Assembly: GCA_903876795.1 (NCBI GenBank)
Contig: CAIRBK010000051.1
Coordinates: 1 to 64,000 of the forward strand
DNA from: an uncultured Verrucomicrobiota bacterium
Lineage (GTDB): Bacteria > Verrucomicrobiota > Verrucomicrobiia > Opitutales > Opitutaceae
Direction: 5' to 3'
DNA: 64,000 nt
The first letter of the stretch is position 1, and every line of letters begins with the position of its first letter. The notes beneath the pieces are model-generated. The model ran no database searches. It worked only from the letters and a program-made list of their open reading frames with translations, and was not told the origin of the DNA. Positions 1-8,868 of the stretch are shown here, piece after piece. A program made the translations under genes and the position numbers.

Positions 1-114
1 AACCGTGGCATCGGCCGGGTTCGTAACGAATATCAAATCGGTATGATGAACCTGTGCTACAACCTGTGCCGTTGCGTGCAACTGGTCACCGGTCGGGCTC
101 AATGCGCTGCTTGA
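1..114 (+). pseudogene. C-terminal end of an IS5-like transposase (cut by window edge)
   Basis: Frame 1 is open from the first base to a TGA at 112-114 and encodes 37 residues that include RGIGRVRNEYQIGMMNLCYN. This resembles the C-terminal helix of DDE transposases of the IS5/IS1182 type, which often end in an R-x-x-x-R-V-R-N-E-Y-like stretch followed by a YNL-containing segment. The N-terminal part lies outside the window, so it cannot be said whether the transposase is intact. Its right edge lies close to a GH10 gene that has lost its front half, which suggests that the insertion or a later deletion truncated that gene. The family call is from motif memory only. Confidence 0.6.
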
Positions 115-247
115 CCCACGCCTTCCCGCACTCAAACCACTTGAAATCATCATATTAAACACCTGTTAACCCACGCTTTTTGCGAGTGCACTCACGCTGG
201 CCTCAGCAGGATGATTTAAAATCACATCTGGAAATGAAATTAGGACC

Positions 248-763
248 TCCCTAAAGAAACTCCTGGCGCAGGGGGTGCCGTTAAACGGCGTAGGTATTCA
301 GGCGCACATCGGAGGCGCTCCCATAAGCCCGGCAGAGGTACTTGTAGAATTGGATCGCGTGGCCGCAATCGGGCTGCCCATCAAGATTACAGAATTTGAT
401 ATTAATACGCCTGATGAAGCCATGCAGGCGGATTACACCAGGGATTTTTATATCGCCGCTTTCAGCCACCCGGCGGTAAACGGCATTACAATGTGGGGCT
501 TCTGGGAAGGCAGACATTGGATACCCAAGGCGGCACTAATGACCAAAAACTGGAGCCCCAAACCCAATTACGAGGCCTACCTCAATTTGGTCCGAAAAGA
601 ATGGTGGACGCGTGAAACCGGCGCAACCGATCAAGCAGGCAAGTGGTCGGGACGAGGTTTTAAAGGAGACTATTCAATTACGGTTCAGGTCGGAGACAAG
701 AACAGGAGTTTTCAAACAAGTATATCCGACAGCCAGGAGTCGATCACGCTGAAGCTTGATTGA
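248..763 (+). pseudogene. 3' fragment of a GH10 endo-beta-1,4-xylanase
   Basis: A GTG at 275 opens a 162-codon frame, but GH10-like sequence (SLKKLLAQGVPLNGVGIQAH) already begins near 248, so the frame is the back end of a longer gene. The GH10 nucleophile motif is present as ITEFDIN, about residue 40 counted from the GTG. The family's late motif is seen as GITMWGFWEG, followed by the usual W-x-P-K-P-N-Y-E-A-Y segment. A C-terminal extension of about 55 residues follows the barrel. The first two thirds of the (beta/alpha)8 barrel, including the acid/base Glu, and any signal peptide are missing, so the product should be inactive. The break coincides with the insertion-sequence end upstream. 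Confidence 0.75.
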
Positions 764-1017
764 CCTAATATAATGCGATTTTTGAAAGCTGACGTTCCAC
801 TCCCAAAACTCAGGCATACCCTGAATGGCCTGTATGCAACCATTACACATACAGCTATGTTGCCTGCAAACGACCTCCCTTCTGCCGCTTCTTATTGAGC
901 ACACGATGTTACCCCAGCAGAACTCGACCAATGCTAGCCACCATTTCTGTTTAAAGGAAATGACGCAGCCTGCCCCCTCCGGGCGAAGCCGAAAAGTTCA
1001 TTATAATATCTACCCAC
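764..1017. other. Intergenic region between GH10 fragment and GH28-like gene
   Basis: No coding sequence is supported here; the short frames on both strands have no recognisable content. A perfect TATAAT lies at 1002-1007, only 10 bases before the ATG at 1018. I see no matching -35 box at the usual spacing, and a start from this box would leave an almost leaderless transcript. It is a possible but weak promoter. Confidence 0.3.
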
Positions 1018-4000
1018 ATGAGAATTCCATTTACGCCGCCTTTCAATGAACCCTCTAAAACCTCGAACAAGGTTTGTTTTGGGTTTATCTGCCGTATTCT
1101 CGCTTTTTTCCTATTCCCCGCTTTTTCAATCCCCGGGAATTGCGCGGACGAACTCCTCATCCACCCAACCTATCCGTTGGCTTCCAACGCCGAGGCCTTC
1201 GGCACCTCCAGCGATTATACAGTCACGATCAACGGCCAGACGGCTCCGGTTTACTCCACTACGGTCAAACAACTTCGCTGGAGCTCCAGCAAGATTCGCC
1301 CCACCACGACCGCATCCTTCGTCCCTTTCGATTTCACCGGATCAGTCACCGTCACGATCACGGCTCAGGTTACGATCAATCGTCTTACGATCCGGCCGCT
1401 TTCGGCGGGCATCACCCCGACGATCAGCGGAAACCAGGCCACCTTCACCTTAACCAAGGCTCAGTCACTGCTCATCGAGGTCAACGATTCCTTGGCTCCC
1501 AGTGTCACGACGATCCCCGAAGACACGGTGTCGCCGCCCAAGCCTCTTTTCCTCTTCGCCAGTCCACCACAAGACACGCCCGTCGCCACCACCACCTTCA
1601 CGCCCACCACATTTTCAAGTTCCCCCTGGCCCACGACCGCCGGCACCTACGTTTTTGGGCCCGGTCTTTATACAAGGGCCTCGCTCCAACTCTACAGCGG
1701 CCAGCGCATCCACCTTTTGCCGGGAGCGCTGCTCCAGACCACGATTGATTCGACCGACACCGACGGCGTCTCCATCACCGGCACCGGCATCATCGACGGA
1801 TCTACAACCGCCCACAAGACCGACTTGTTGATGGACTTTAATCGCTGCAGAAATGTCACCCTGGACGGACCGCTTTTATATAATTCTCCGCACTGGACCG
1901 TGACATTGTGGAACTGTCAGGACGTTGCCATTTCACGCATCAAAGTGCTCAACACCCATCGTGAAGAAGGCGCGAACGGCGATGGCACCGACATCTGTAA
2001 TTCGCAGGGCGTCACCATTTCCGACAGTTTTTATTTTACAACCGACGACTGCATCTCCCCCAAGGGGGCCACTTGGTTTGAAAACGACAACGCCAATCTG
2101 CAGAACCTAGAAGATATTACAATCACCAACTGCACGTTGATTACTATGACCGGCTATGCTGTGCGCATCGGTGATGAAAGCCGGGCACCGTTTATGCGAA
2201 ATATTACGGTGAGCGACTGCGACACCTATACTTCCGGCTCGGCCCTCGGTGTCCAAGTCGTGGACAGCGCAACCGTGCGCGACATCACCTTTGAAAACCT
2301 GCGGATTGAACGTTATGGTGGTTACCCTATTGACGTAAGAATCTTTAAAAACGAATATGCGAGTGATACCGCTTACGGAAAAATCCAAAACCTGCTGTTT
2401 AAAGACATCTCGGTTCTGACTAGATGGGGCGCCGGGGCGTCCAAGATTTATGGACATGATTCCACCGCCTCGATTGATGGCCTGACTTTCGAAAATTTTC
2501 GCATGAGGGGCACCGAGATAAAGACCTTCACCTTGGGGCAAATCTACGGGGAAACCGTCACTTCGATGGTCACGCCGGCCGATGACTTTATCTACAACCT
2601 CGTTTACCGAACCGGACGGCCTAGATTCAATGTCACCCGCATACCCAATACCAATTTGCGGACGATAAGTTTAACCAGCCCCTCCTCTGGAGCTGCGATT
2701 TATTATACGACGAACGGCACCGAACCCTCCATTTCCAACGGCACACTCTACAACGGGACGGCGTTCAACATCACCGTCAGTCCCACCCCCATCCTGCTGC
2801 GCGCCGTGGCGATCGCCAGTGGTCTCGCAACGAGCGCCATCACGGAAACCACCCTAAGGTCCACCACGCCTTATGTTTTTACCGGCACGGGCAGCAACAG
2901 CTATTCATGGGTGACCGCAGGCAATTGGGATACCCTGTATATTCCCAACATGGTCGGGGCCGATGCGAAGGTGACTCCCAATATTACCGCCAGCACCACC
3001 CTATCGCTGAATCAATCCGTCGCCCTAAGCGTTCTCAGAATCGGAGACAGTGCGGCAACGACTTCGGGCAGTAATGATTTTAACACGATTTCAATCGTCC
3101 CGGGCTCGGGCGGCTCCTTGCGCTTTGATACGGATGGCGGCTCCGCGCTCTTGGAACGCCCCGATGTCGGCACCAGCGCCGGCACTTATAATAATCAAAT
3201 CGATCAGATCACCGCCGACCTGCAATTGGACGAAAACCTGGAAGTCCGCATCGGGAACAGCAGCCAATCCGGCGGAATCACGCTCAGTGGCGTTATTTCA
3301 GGAAGCGGTGGCATGCAAAGAACATTTCATACCACCGGCACCCCGTCCGTGGCGTCGGTAAATAGCTCACTCCGGCTTACCAATGCGGCCAATAGCTACA
3401 CGGGGCCAACCATCATATCAGGCGGGCGTTTGGAAGTTTATGGCTCGGTTACGACCGGAGCTAACGGTCCCTTGGGCAATGCGACCGGCTCCATCACGGT
3501 TTCGGACGCCACCACCTCGGGAACCACCAATAATGTCGCAGCGGAGCTAGCATTGTTATCCACCGACTCCACCTCCAGCCACACCTTCTCCCGCGGCCTC
3601 GATTTCTCCCAAGGCACGGGCAGTGCGAACTGGCGAAGCGCGTTTGTATTTAATAGCAACACCACCTCCGCCGCTAACGCCACCAACACCCTCGCTCTCT
3701 CAGGTGACATCGCCCTCGGTTCCCGTTTTACCCAGATCAACGTGCAACGACGCGGCATGACCCTGAATCTTTCCGGCGACATCACGGGCGGTTCCAGCGG
3801 CACGCTTTACTGGAATTCCATAAATGCGGGATTTTCCGCCAACGGCGGTGCCAACGCCGGTGTGATTCGCCTGAGTAATCGTCAACGCACCTACTCTAAG
3901 ACTCAGTTCCTCACCAACGGCGTGCTCATCATTGAAGGCAGCGTTCCGGCCTCCGCCAGCAGCAGCCCGATAGGCACTCAAACCCTTTCACTGTCCGACG

Positions 4001-5307
4001 GTAACGGGGGTAATATCGCCAGTGCCAACGGGCAATATGGCATCCGCTCGCTCTTTCTGGATAACGACGGCACTCATTTTGCCCGCAGTCTCTCGCTGGG
4101 TGGCGGCGCCACTAACACCACCTACAACGGAGGCAGCTTCAATGTGTATAATGGCTACCAGCTCGGCGGCGTGAACACCACGGGAACGGTCACCTTTAGC
4201 GGAGCCATCTCCAGCGCCAACCCGAACATCGGAGCAAACACCTCCAACCAGACCATCACCCTCGGCCAGAACCTCGCCCTGCTTGCCGCCACCGGCGGCA
4301 CGGTGCAGTTCAGCGGCGTGATCAACGACACCCCTAACGACACCCCTCCGACCAATCACACCACACGCGTCACCATTAACCAGTTCCGCAACCACCCCCA
4401 GCTCGACACCAACGCCAACAGCACGCCCGACACCGGCGGCGCGGCGGGGGACAACGCCAACGACGCCATCGGCACGCCCACCGGCGGCACCGTCGTACTC
4501 TCCGCCGCCAACGAATACATCGGCGGCACCGAAGTCCTCGGGGGCACCTTACTGGCCAACAATACGTCCGGCTCCGCCACAGGAACAGGCTCCGTCACCG
4601 TGCAAAGCGGCGCCCGCCTCGGCGGCACCGGCACGATTACGGGCAACGTCACCCTCAACACCGGCGGCGGCCTGGCCTTCGCCCTGAGCACGGTGCCCGG
4701 CGACCACGACAAACTCGATCTCGGCGGTAGCCTCACCTTCGCCGGCTCCTCCACTCTGACTATCACCACCAGCGGCTCCGCGCCCACCCCAGGCACTTAC
4801 ACACTGCTAACCGCCGCCGCCGGCACCGGTTCCGGTACCCTGCCCACGCTCACCCTGCCCTCCGGCTGGTCCGGCACCCTCGAACGCAGCGGCAACAACC
4901 TCAACCTCCTCATCACCGGTCGCACCCCGCTGGAAACGTGGCGCACCACCCACTTCGCCACCTGGCAGGCCACCGGCACTGCCGCCGACACCGCTGATCC
5001 CGACGGCGATGGCCTAAACAACCTCCTCGAATACGCCCTCAACGGCACGCCGACCAACGCCGCCTCCGCCCCGCTCCCCACCGCCGCGCTGGTCCCTTCA
5101 ACTTCAACTTTGACCTTAACCTTCTATCGCGCCCGCCCCGCCGCCGAACTCACTTACACCGTCCAGGCCAGCAGCGACCTCGCAACCTGGACCGACCTCG
5201 CCACCAACCCCGGCACCGTCGGTCAAAACGTCACCGTCACCGACACCCCGCCTCCGGGTGCGACCAAGCGGTTCCTGCGTCTGCGGGTGCAGTCCACTTT
5301 GCCCTAG
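1018..5307 (+). CDS. Secreted multidomain GH28/GH49-like beta-helix protein with beta-strand repeats
   Basis: The 1429-residue product starts with a likely signal peptide (hydrophobic run about residues 26-43). A small beta-sandwich-like region follows to about 160, then a right-handed beta-helix to about 550. The helix carries the polygalacturonase-type aspartates NGDGTDI (about 320-326) and TTDDCISPKG (about 341-350). The G-H-G motif of classical GH28 enzymes is not seen, so a clan relative such as GH49 is possible. Residues about 550-625 resemble a chitobiase/hexosaminidase C-terminal domain. Autotransporter-associated beta-strand repeats run to about 1290, for example near 791 and 1164. 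The last 130 residues are a D-x-D-x-D-G module shared with the protein at 27897-32147. The TAG stop lies inside the terminal repeat of a hairpin element. Substrate unknown; a pectin-like or dextran-like polymer is the natural guess. Confidence 0.75.
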   Translation: MRIPFTPPFNEPSKTSNKVCFGFICRILAFFLFPAFSIPGNCADELLIHPTYPLASNAEAFGTSSDYTVTINGQTAPVYSTTVKQLRWSSSKIRPTTTASFVPFDFTGSVTVTITAQVTINRLTIRPLSAGITPTISGNQATFTLTKAQSLLIEVNDSLAPSVTTIPEDTVSPPKPLFLFASPPQDTPVATTTFTPTTFSSSPWPTTAGTYVFGPGLYTRASLQLYSGQRIHLLPGALLQTTIDSTDTDGVSITGTGIIDGSTTAHKTDLLMDFNRCRNVTLDGPLLYNSPHWTVTLWNCQDVAISRIKVLNTHREEGANGDGTDICNSQGVTISDSFYFTTDDCISPKGATWFENDNANLQNLEDITITNCTLITMTGYAVRIGDESRAPFMRNITVSDCDTYTSGSALGVQVVDSATVRDITFENLRIERYGGYPIDVRIFKNEYASDTAYGKIQNLLFKDISVLTRWGAGASKIYGHDSTASIDGLTFENFRMRGTEIKTFTLGQIYGETVTSMVTPADDFIYNLVYRTGRPRFNVTRIPNTNLRTISLTSPSSGAAIYYTTNGTEPSISNGTLYNGTAFNITVSPTPILLRAVAIASGLATSAITETTLRSTTPYVFTGTGSNSYSWVTAGNWDTLYIPNMVGADAKVTPNITASTTLSLNQSVALSVLRIGDSAATTSGSNDFNTISIVPGSGGSLRFDTDGGSALLERPDVGTSAGTYNNQIDQITADLQLDENLEVRIGNSSQSGGITLSGVISGSGGMQRTFHTTGTPSVASVNSSLRLTNAANSYTGPTIISGGRLEVYGSVTTGANGPLGNATGSITVSDATTSGTTNNVAAELALLSTDSTSSHTFSRGLDFSQGTGSANWRSAFVFNSNTTSAANATNTLALSGDIALGSRFTQINVQRRGMTLNLSGDITGGSSGTLYWNSINAGFSANGGANAGVIRLSNRQRTYSKTQFLTNGVLIIEGSVPASASSSPIGTQTLSLSDGNGGNIASANGQYGIRSLFLDNDGTHFARSLSLGGGATNTTYNGGSFNVYNGYQLGGVNTTGTVTFSGAISSANPNIGANTSNQTITLGQNLALLAATGGTVQFSGVINDTPNDTPPTNHTTRVTINQFRNHPQLDTNANSTPDTGGAAGDNANDAIGTPTGGTVVLSAANEYIGGTEVLGGTLLANNTSGSATGTGSVTVQSGARLGGTGTITGNVTLNTGGGLAFALSTVPGDHDKLDLGGSLTFAGSSTLTITTSGSAPTPGTYTLLTAAAGTGSGTLPTLTLPSGWSGTLERSGNNLNLLITGRTPLETWRTTHFATWQATGTAADTADPDGDGLNNLLEYALNGTPTNAASAPLPTAALVPSTSTLTLTFYRARPAAELTYTVQASSDLATWTDLATNPGTVGQNVTVTDTPPPGATKRFLRLRVQSTLP

Positions 5308-5452
5308 GAGCTGTTTTCAAAAACACCCCGACGCTTTGCTTACGCCCTGCGCGTGAGAGGGAAACCAGGCTGGGCCGGCGTTGCCCTCGGCGGCATGGCC
5401 GAGGATGGTTTCCCTCTCACGAAGCATCGGTTTACTTTGCAGACAGCTCCTA
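5305..5452. repeat. 148-bp hairpin element with 10-bp terminal inverted repeats
   Basis: The element begins TAGGAGCTGT (5305-5314) and ends with the exact reverse complement ACAGCTCCTA (5443-5452). Inside, 5352-5367 is perfectly complementary to 5406-5421 (16 bp), and the remaining flanks pair imperfectly, so most of the element can fold into one long hairpin. Its first three bases are the stop codon of the upstream gene. It resembles a MITE or REP-type element without coding capacity; it could also act as a transcription terminator, although no T-run follows. A lone copy of the terminal sequence is found at 45467-45476. Confidence 0.7.
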
Positions 5453-5602
5453 ACGAAGTTTCGACTCAATTGGCGACAAGCTCCCCTTTTCTTTTACTCG
5501 CGAGTGTGCTCGTTCGATGAATACTGAGAGTACGAAAATGGGAATCAGAACGACGGCGAGTCTCCCATTAAACAGAAACAAACTCTGAAGCAAAAATGCG
5601 GT

Positions 5603-6181
5603 TTAAGGATGGTCCGCCGAGGTGATTTTTAGGTCCGCCAGATCGACCTGCCCCGGCACCGAGCCAAAGGCGATCACCAGGCGGGTTCCCAAGCGTTCAA
5701 ATTCTCGCGGGGCGACGGCGATGAATTCGTATTGTTTCCATTCCGGGGTCACAACAAACGAGGTTTTGCCCTTGGTGAGGGCGGCATAGGGAGGGACAGA
5801 CTCCAAAATATCTCCCGTGATGCTCAGCGACTGCGGGCTGCGCGCCCAAAAGCGAATCGTGAGGATTTCTCCTTCATTTAAAGGACGGCGGATCGCGTTA
5901 ACGATTTGGGCGCTGTAAGGTTTATCCCCGCTCTTCGGGGTGACGACATTGCGGAGAATTTTCTTGGGGAATTTATCGGAATTAACCGGTATCTCCGTGG
6001 TAGGTAGAACGGTCATCGCGACGGTCGGGCTCGAGTTCCAGCCGTTCAGCTCCTGGCTGAAGTCGCCATTGAGCAGATAGACCATCGGCTTTTCTTGAGC
6101 GTGGGTCGTAGTGGCTGCTCCGAAGACGAGAACGGCGGTCAACGCGAGGAGGAGGGAGGAGAGCGGAGTCTTTGATTTCAT
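5603..6181 (-). CDS. Secreted carbohydrate-binding-like (CBM4/9-type) protein
   Basis: The 192-residue product has a clear signal peptide ending in THA-QE (about residue 28). The mature part begins with LLNGDFSQELNGWNS, the usual opening of galactose-binding-like CBM4/9 folds, and ends with a beta-rich segment typical of these jelly rolls. No catalytic domain is present. I chose the ATG at 6181 because it starts the signal peptide and overlaps the stop of the upstream gene as ATGA, implying translational coupling. The open frame extends further upstream to 6601 but that part is a shadow of the neighbouring gene. It is the last gene of the long minus-strand cluster and probably binds the polysaccharide attacked by the beta-helix proteins. 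Confidence 0.65.
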   Translation of the reverse strand: MKSKTPLSSLLLALTAVLVFGAATTTHAQEKPMVYLLNGDFSQELNGWNSSPTVAMTVLPTTEIPVNSDKFPKKILRNVVTPKSGDKPYSAQIVNAIRRPLNEGEILTIRFWARSPQSLSITGDILESVPPYAALTKGKTSFVVTPEWKQYEFIAVAPREFERLGTRLVIAFGSVPGQVDLADLKITSADHP

Positions 6182-8763
6182 GGTTTGGAGGGTGGATTGG
6201 GTTGGGTGGTGGAAAAAGCGGGTTCGTCGTATTCGAGCCAACTGCCGTAGATGAAGTTGCGCAGTGCGGTGATTTGCCGGGGTGTGAGGACCACCTGAGG
6301 GTAGCGTGCGGCCTCGGAGGCGAGCGGGCTTTCCGGCGTGAAGCGGAAATCGTAATCGCCCGGAGCCACCAAGCCGGGGTCGGCGATGCGGGAGCCGGAT
6401 TCGCGGGCGTCGATCCAGCCCTGCAACGTGGTGGCTGTTCCGCCTTCGTCGATTTGGTTGGAGCCGTCGTTGGTGGCTACGCCTTTCTTGATGTTGTAGG
6501 TCACCGGCTGGCGGCTGGCGGGCGCCCAGAAGGTGTTCCCGCTGCCGGTGTAGGTGTAGGGGTGGTAGGTTTCTTTGTCGGGATCGCGCACGTCCGTCCA
6601 TTCGATCAGACCGCGTGAAAAAGGCGGCTGGACGGCGAGGACGGTATTACGGATTTCCACCCGCGGTTTAAAAAACGCTGCTTGGCTCGTGATGGCATGA
6701 GCATCGGTGCGGTCGTTGCCGCCGAAGCGGAAGGCTTGCTCAAAATTGGGCAGCGAATGTTGCCCCGCCGTGGTGATGATGGAGTACTCCAAACGGGAGT
6801 GCCCCGTGTTGAATACGTAGAAGCTGCGATCCGCGTTGGCCAGGAGGAGACGACGTCCGTGAAAGGGACCGGCGGCGAGTTCCCAATGCAGGGTGCCGTG
6901 GTTGAGGTTATCGACAAGGGTGACGTCCTGCATGTAGATATTCTTGCAGTCGATGTCATACCAGAACCCGTGGTCGGCGTTGCCGATGGAGGTGTGGCCG
7001 AGGACGAGGTGACCGTCGGTGCGGTGGGCTTTGACTGCGGCGGAAGCGAAGCCGGTGTCGCCGCCCCAGTGGCCGCGCCAGTTATTGAAGTTGGTGGTGT
7101 TGTTTATCCAGAGGGCGTCCTTCAGGCCGTCGGTGTTGAGGCCGCTGCGGCCGTTGTAGGAGGATTCGGTGTCGCGCACCGTCCATTTTTCACCGGCGAT
7201 TTGCATGCCGGTGTTGGCGTTCCAAAGGAAGCGGCAGCGGTCAATGAGCACGTTGGTGGAGAGCGGGCCGCCGAACGCAGCGAAGTGGATTGCTCGTCTG
7301 TGCGGTTCGTTGGCGACGCGGAGCACGGTGAGGTTACGCAGGACAAGGTTATGTTTGTCCACGAAACGGATCAGGTTTCGACGCACGCTGACTTCGATGC
7401 TGTCCTCCTTGAGAACCTCGCCGGCGGGCACGCGTATCCAGATTTTTTGGCCGTTTTCAGCGCGTTCGATCACGCCGAATTCACCGGGGCGCAGGATGGT
7501 TTTCGCATCGCGAAAGTTGGAGTAGGTATGGGTGATTTTCTCCCCCTTGGGAGTGCGCAGCCCAACGCCCGTCGTGGCGTAGGTTTCGAGGATGCGAGGC
7601 TTGAGCGGGCGGTCGTTCAGGAAAGCCATCTCGCTACGCTGGCTGACGAGCGCGCGGTTGGAATCCCAGCGCCAGGCGTAGTTGCCGAACTGGTGCGGCC
7701 ACGGATGGGAATACAGGCCGTCGCCTTCGTTTTTCCATTTGGAGAGGGGGAAAACATCCGCGCCGGTCCATTGCACTTCGCCTTCGCCCTCGACCACGAA
7801 CATGGTGCTGCGGGCGGGTTCGGCAGTCCAATCAAGCGCGGGGGCGGATTCGCGATAGATGCCAGGGGCGAGGACGAGCTTGGTCGGCACGCCCCGCATC
7901 AGACTGTCGTAGGCTTTTTGAAAGCCGTCGGCGAGCGAGGTCGTGTCGGCTTTTTTACCGGAGGCATCGACGCGGATGATTTTCTGGACCGTGTTTTCAT
8001 CAATCTGCGCGCCGGTGATGGCGGTGGTATCGAACAGGTCGGAGAGACTCGTTTTCGACGTGAGCGCAGCTTCGATGGCGGCAGTGCGCAGGGCCTCGGC
8101 TTGAGCGGCGCTGACGACGGCAGCGGCAGTTGATTGTTTAGTCGGCGGTTCTGCGGACCATGTGATCGAGGCGATCTCGACCTGCCCACTTTGGCGCAAC
8201 GCCAGAACCAATTGCGCGGCGGGATCGGCGTAAACGGGATGAAGGTTCAGTTCGTAGTCGGCCCAGTTTTGGGTTAACGAGAGGTTATGGCCAGCAATCC
8301 AGCGCGGGAGCTGGGTGTGGGCGGATTCCTGCACCCAACCTCTGTCCGGGTTTTTCTGATACAAGTCGATGCGGGCGAGCGACTGGCGCAATCCGATCAG
8401 CAGCGGAGTGGCGGAGGTGCTGCGGGCGCGGAGTTTGATGCGGAGAACTTTAGCGGGAGTGACGGCGATGTCCGGGCGCACGACTTGCGCCTGGCCGCGG
8501 TCGATGGAGCGGGCGTCGATCTGCAAAAAGGGCGTTGAGGCTGCTGAGTCTTGGGCGCGGGAGTAATGAACCGCGACCTTGGCGCTGCGGTAGGAGGAAT
8601 CGTCGATCCACCCCGGCGGCAGTTGGCCGGAGATTTCCGAGGGGGAATCGGCATTGGCCTGGGTGACGGGAACGAACTTGTTGGCAAAAGAATCGGCCAG
8701 TGCCGGCCGGGCGAGGGAGGTAATTAAAACAAGGGCGTAAACGAGTGAACGAGGGGTAAACAT
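6178..8763 (-). CDS. Secreted right-handed beta-helix protein, 861 aa
   Basis: A signal peptide (cleavage near PALA-DS, about residue 23) precedes a jelly-roll-like N-terminal domain of about 200 residues, then a linker and a right-handed parallel beta-helix from about residue 260. At the entry to the helix is the element WTGADVFPLSKW followed by G-L-Y-S-H-P-W-P, which recurs in variant form in the other beta-helix proteins of this window. The central helix carries NFNNWR, then VKAH, then GFWYDIDCKN. The Lys and the Trp-x-Asp are kept in all five family members and may form an active site. Polysaccharide hydrolase or lyase activity is inferred from fold and context, not proven. Its stop overlaps the next start. 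Confidence 0.7.
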   Translation of the reverse strand: MFTPRSLVYALVLITSLARPALADSFANKFVPVTQANADSPSEISGQLPPGWIDDSSYRSAKVAVHYSRAQDSAASTPFLQIDARSIDRGQAQVVRPDIAVTPAKVLRIKLRARSTSATPLLIGLRQSLARIDLYQKNPDRGWVQESAHTQLPRWIAGHNLSLTQNWADYELNLHPVYADPAAQLVLALRQSGQVEIASITWSAEPPTKQSTAAAVVSAAQAEALRTAAIEAALTSKTSLSDLFDTTAITGAQIDENTVQKIIRVDASGKKADTTSLADGFQKAYDSLMRGVPTKLVLAPGIYRESAPALDWTAEPARSTMFVVEGEGEVQWTGADVFPLSKWKNEGDGLYSHPWPHQFGNYAWRWDSNRALVSQRSEMAFLNDRPLKPRILETYATTGVGLRTPKGEKITHTYSNFRDAKTILRPGEFGVIERAENGQKIWIRVPAGEVLKEDSIEVSVRRNLIRFVDKHNLVLRNLTVLRVANEPHRRAIHFAAFGGPLSTNVLIDRCRFLWNANTGMQIAGEKWTVRDTESSYNGRSGLNTDGLKDALWINNTTNFNNWRGHWGGDTGFASAAVKAHRTDGHLVLGHTSIGNADHGFWYDIDCKNIYMQDVTLVDNLNHGTLHWELAAGPFHGRRLLLANADRSFYVFNTGHSRLEYSIITTAGQHSLPNFEQAFRFGGNDRTDAHAITSQAAFFKPRVEIRNTVLAVQPPFSRGLIEWTDVRDPDKETYHPYTYTGSGNTFWAPASRQPVTYNIKKGVATNDGSNQIDEGGTATTLQGWIDARESGSRIADPGLVAPGDYDFRFTPESPLASEAARYPQVVLTPRQITALRNFIYGSWLEYDEPAFSTTQPNPPSKP

Positions 8764-8868
8764 AAGGGGTAAGCTAAAGTGGCAGACGAACGCCGGAATT
8801 CGATCCAGGCCGGTGCGGTTTCGTTGTCGCCAAGTTACGGTTCGTTGCGGGCGGGTGGTGGCTGCGGA

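Noticed and set aside
1002-1007. TATAAT as a firm promoter for the GH28-like gene
   Set aside because: No -35 partner at proper spacing and only 10 bases to the start codon; kept only as a weak note.
5537-5569. AATGGGA/TCCCATT inverted repeat after the carbohydrate-binding gene
   Set aside because: Loop of 19 bases, AT-rich short stem and no T-run in either direction; too weak for a terminator call.
6682-8133. 483-residue plus-strand frame opposite the 861-residue beta-helix gene
   Set aside because: Shadow frame with no domain, no signal peptide and composition typical of antisense of high-GC genes.
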